From: Rubrivivax sp. | GTDB lineage: Bacteria; Pseudomonadota; Gammaproteobacteria; Burkholderiales; Burkholderiaceae | Length of the DNA: 7,309 nt | Direction of reading: 5' to 3' | Assembly (NCBI GenBank): GCA_004211235.1 | Contig: SEEY01000188.1 | Coordinates: forward strand, 1-7,309 | Part shown: one piece after another, positions 6,266 through 7,309 of the stretch | Position numbering within the stretch: position 1 is the first letter of the stretch | How the letters are laid out: the number at the start of each line of letters is the position of its first letter | Made by a program: the position numbers and the translations under genes | The notes under the pieces: model-generated | What the model saw: only the letters and a program-made list of their open reading frames with translations | Databases searched by the model: none | Told to the model about the DNA's origin: nothing

Positions 6266-6275
6266 TTTCCATAGT
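6266..6275 (+). promoter_or_regulatory. Possible -10 region of the repeat-protein gene
   Basis: TTTCCATAGT contains CATAGT (6270-6275), 4 of 6 to the -10 consensus, and matches TTTCCAGAAT in front of the PEP-CTERM gene. A shared CCCAAC follows in both (2095-2100 and 6280-6285). No convincing -35 is present. Confidence 0.35.
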
Positions 6276-6301
6276 CGCACCCAACGAACCTGGAGAACCT
6301 G

Positions 6302-7309
6302 ATGCGCCAGCCCTCTTTCCGACGCCTCGCTGCCTGCACCGTCGGCCTGACCCTCACGGGGCTCACCGCCGCGCCGGCGCTGGCGCTGAGTTGCGACAAG
6401 GCCAACTACATCCTGCCGGCGCCGAACCCGGTCGTGCAGCACATCAGCAAGCTGCTGACCAACAACAACCCGAACGGCTGCCAGGACGGCTTCGCCCTCC
6501 AGATCGATGCCAGCGGCCACCTGATCAACCAGGCCGGCTTCACGCTGCTGCCGGGCCTGCTCGGCGTCAATGGCCGAGGTGGCCTGTCGAGCTACGGCGC
6601 GCTGACCAATGCGGCCAGCGGCACGCTCGACAGCTACGCGGACATCCACAACAACATCAACGCGGTGCTCACCAACGAAGGCGTGTTCACCAACAACGCG
6701 CTGCTCGTCAACGCAGGCTACGTCGTCAACAACGGCAAGCTGTTCAACAAGGGCATGCTGTCGATGACCGGCATCGGCGGCAGCTTCGAGAACCATGGCC
6801 AGCTGGACAACGCGGCGGGTGCCACGCTGGAACTGACGAGTCTGTTTCAGGTGATCGACTGGGCGGGCGGCACGGTCAACAACGCCGGCACCCTGCGTGT
6901 GAGCTACCTGGACATCGGCGACGCCTCCGGTCAAAGCAGCCCCTACAGCAGCTTCAACCTGATGGCGGGCAGCCGGCTCGAGACCGGCGACCTGGTGATC
7001 CGCCAGGGCGCGACCCAGGGCAACGCCGGCACGCTCCGCAACACGGGCGACATGGGTGTCTACGGCACGCTGGTCAACGACGGCGACATCCAGACGGGTT
7101 CGCTGACGCTCGACTACGCGGGCTTCGGCCTCGCCATCCTGAACAACCGCACCACGCTGACCCTCGGCACCGCCGGCGGCGTCTGGCCCGTCGGCGCCGC
7201 CACGTCGCTGACGTCCACGAACAGCGGCCAGCTGACGATCAAGGCCAACGGACTGCTGGTGAATGGCGGCGTCAACCCCTTCGGCGTGCACAACGGCCAC
7301 CTGCAGAAC
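6302..7309 (+). CDS. Secreted Asn/Gly-rich repeat protein, beta-solenoid-like (3' end outside the window)
   Basis: The first 336 residues of an exported protein; the frame is open to the window edge. A GGAG at 6292-6295, 6 bases before the ATG, and a clear signal peptide (LAACTVGLTLTGLTAAPALA, cleavage after about residue 28) fix the start. The mature part begins with a short region containing C31 and C60, which could form a disulfide. From about residue 100 it becomes repetitive: hydrophobic-x-Asn-x-Gly units such as LTNEG, LVNAG, LFNKG, FENHG, LRNTG and LVNDG, typical of parallel beta-helix adhesins and other surface proteins. No enzyme motif is seen. A PEP-CTERM tag, autotransporter barrel or other anchor may lie beyond the edge; this cannot be seen. 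It is divergent from HK2 and shares the palindrome at 6219-6236, so it is probably in the same regulon as the PEP-CTERM gene. Confidence 0.88.
   Translation, partial: MRQPSFRRLAACTVGLTLTGLTAAPALALSCDKANYILPAPNPVVQHISKLLTNNNPNGCQDGFALQIDASGHLINQAGFTLLPGLLGVNGRGGLSSYGALTNAASGTLDSYADIHNNINAVLTNEGVFTNNALLVNAGYVVNNGKLFNKGMLSMTGIGGSFENHGQLDNAAGATLELTSLFQVIDWAGGTVNNAGTLRVSYLDIGDASGQSSPYSSFNLMAGSRLETGDLVIRQGATQGNAGTLRNTGDMGVYGTLVNDGDIQTGSLTLDYAGFGLAILNNRTTLTLGTAGGVWPVGAATSLTSTNSGQLTIKANGLLVNGGVNPFGVHNGHLQN
6668..6757 (+). repeat. Five tandem hexapeptide units in the repeat protein
   Basis: Residues 123-152 fall into five units of six residues: LTNEGV, FTNNAL, LVNAGY, VVNNGK, LFNKGM. Asn is at the third place of every unit (N125, N131, N137, N143, N149), a hydrophobic residue at the first, and Gly or Ala at the fifth. 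The repetition is at protein level; the DNA copies are diverged. Looser units continue to the end of the window. Confidence 0.75.

Noticed and set aside
6203..7300. 365-residue minus-strand open frame opposite the repeat protein
   Set aside because: The + strand gives a signal peptide, a good ribosome site and regular Asn repeats. The minus frame is their Val/Ala/Gln-rich mirror and would run through the promoter region.

Overview
The window is GC-rich DNA (third codon positions almost all G or C). It looks like a betaproteobacterium of the Burkholderiales type, judging from a PEP-CTERM exported protein, a 7TM-DISM histidine kinase, a NarL/LuxR response regulator and an M61 peptidase in compact, partly overlapping genes. 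The taxonomic call is inference from gene content and style; nothing in the sequence proves it.

Layout, left to right. Positions 1-40 are a fragment of a histidine-kinase H-box reading on the + strand, joined head-on to a minus-strand kinase gene that stops at the junction (41-1324, HK1; 7TM-DISM sensor, kinase core missing). HK1 overlaps by 8 bases the response-regulator gene upstream of it (1317-1988, minus), so the two form a regulator-kinase operon. A 125-bp divergent promoter region (1989-2113) separates that operon from a rightward cluster: a PEP-CTERM exported protein (2114-2752), a small putative exported or membrane protein (2771-2980), and a secreted M61 aminopeptidase with a PDZ domain (3009-4913). 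The M61 gene overlaps by 14 bp, tail to tail, a second and complete histidine kinase (4900-6162, minus, HK2). HK2 is separated by a second divergent promoter region (6163-6301) from a secreted Asn/Gly-rich repeat protein that runs off the right edge (6302-7309).

The most interesting signal is regulatory. The two divergent promoter regions share an interrupted palindrome, ACGTGCCG-N6-CGGTAC, at 2030-2049 and 6217-6236. In both copies it lies exactly 30 bp from a shared AGTGTAGG box (a possible minus-strand -10, TACACT) and 64 or 65 bp from the start codon of the exported-protein gene. It therefore sits near the middle of each two-way promoter. The simplest reading is one regulon: the NarL-type regulator, fed by HK1 and perhaps by the orphan kinase HK2, controls its own operon, HK2, and two sets of exported proteins (PEP-CTERM protein plus M61 peptidase; repeat protein). 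This is inference; the shared sites and spacings are directly visible.

The second point is the left edge. The only H-box near HK1 is inverted relative to the gene and matches the HK2 H-box at 39 of 40 bases. This is either a fold-back chimera or assembly artefact, or a real small inversion that breaks HK1.
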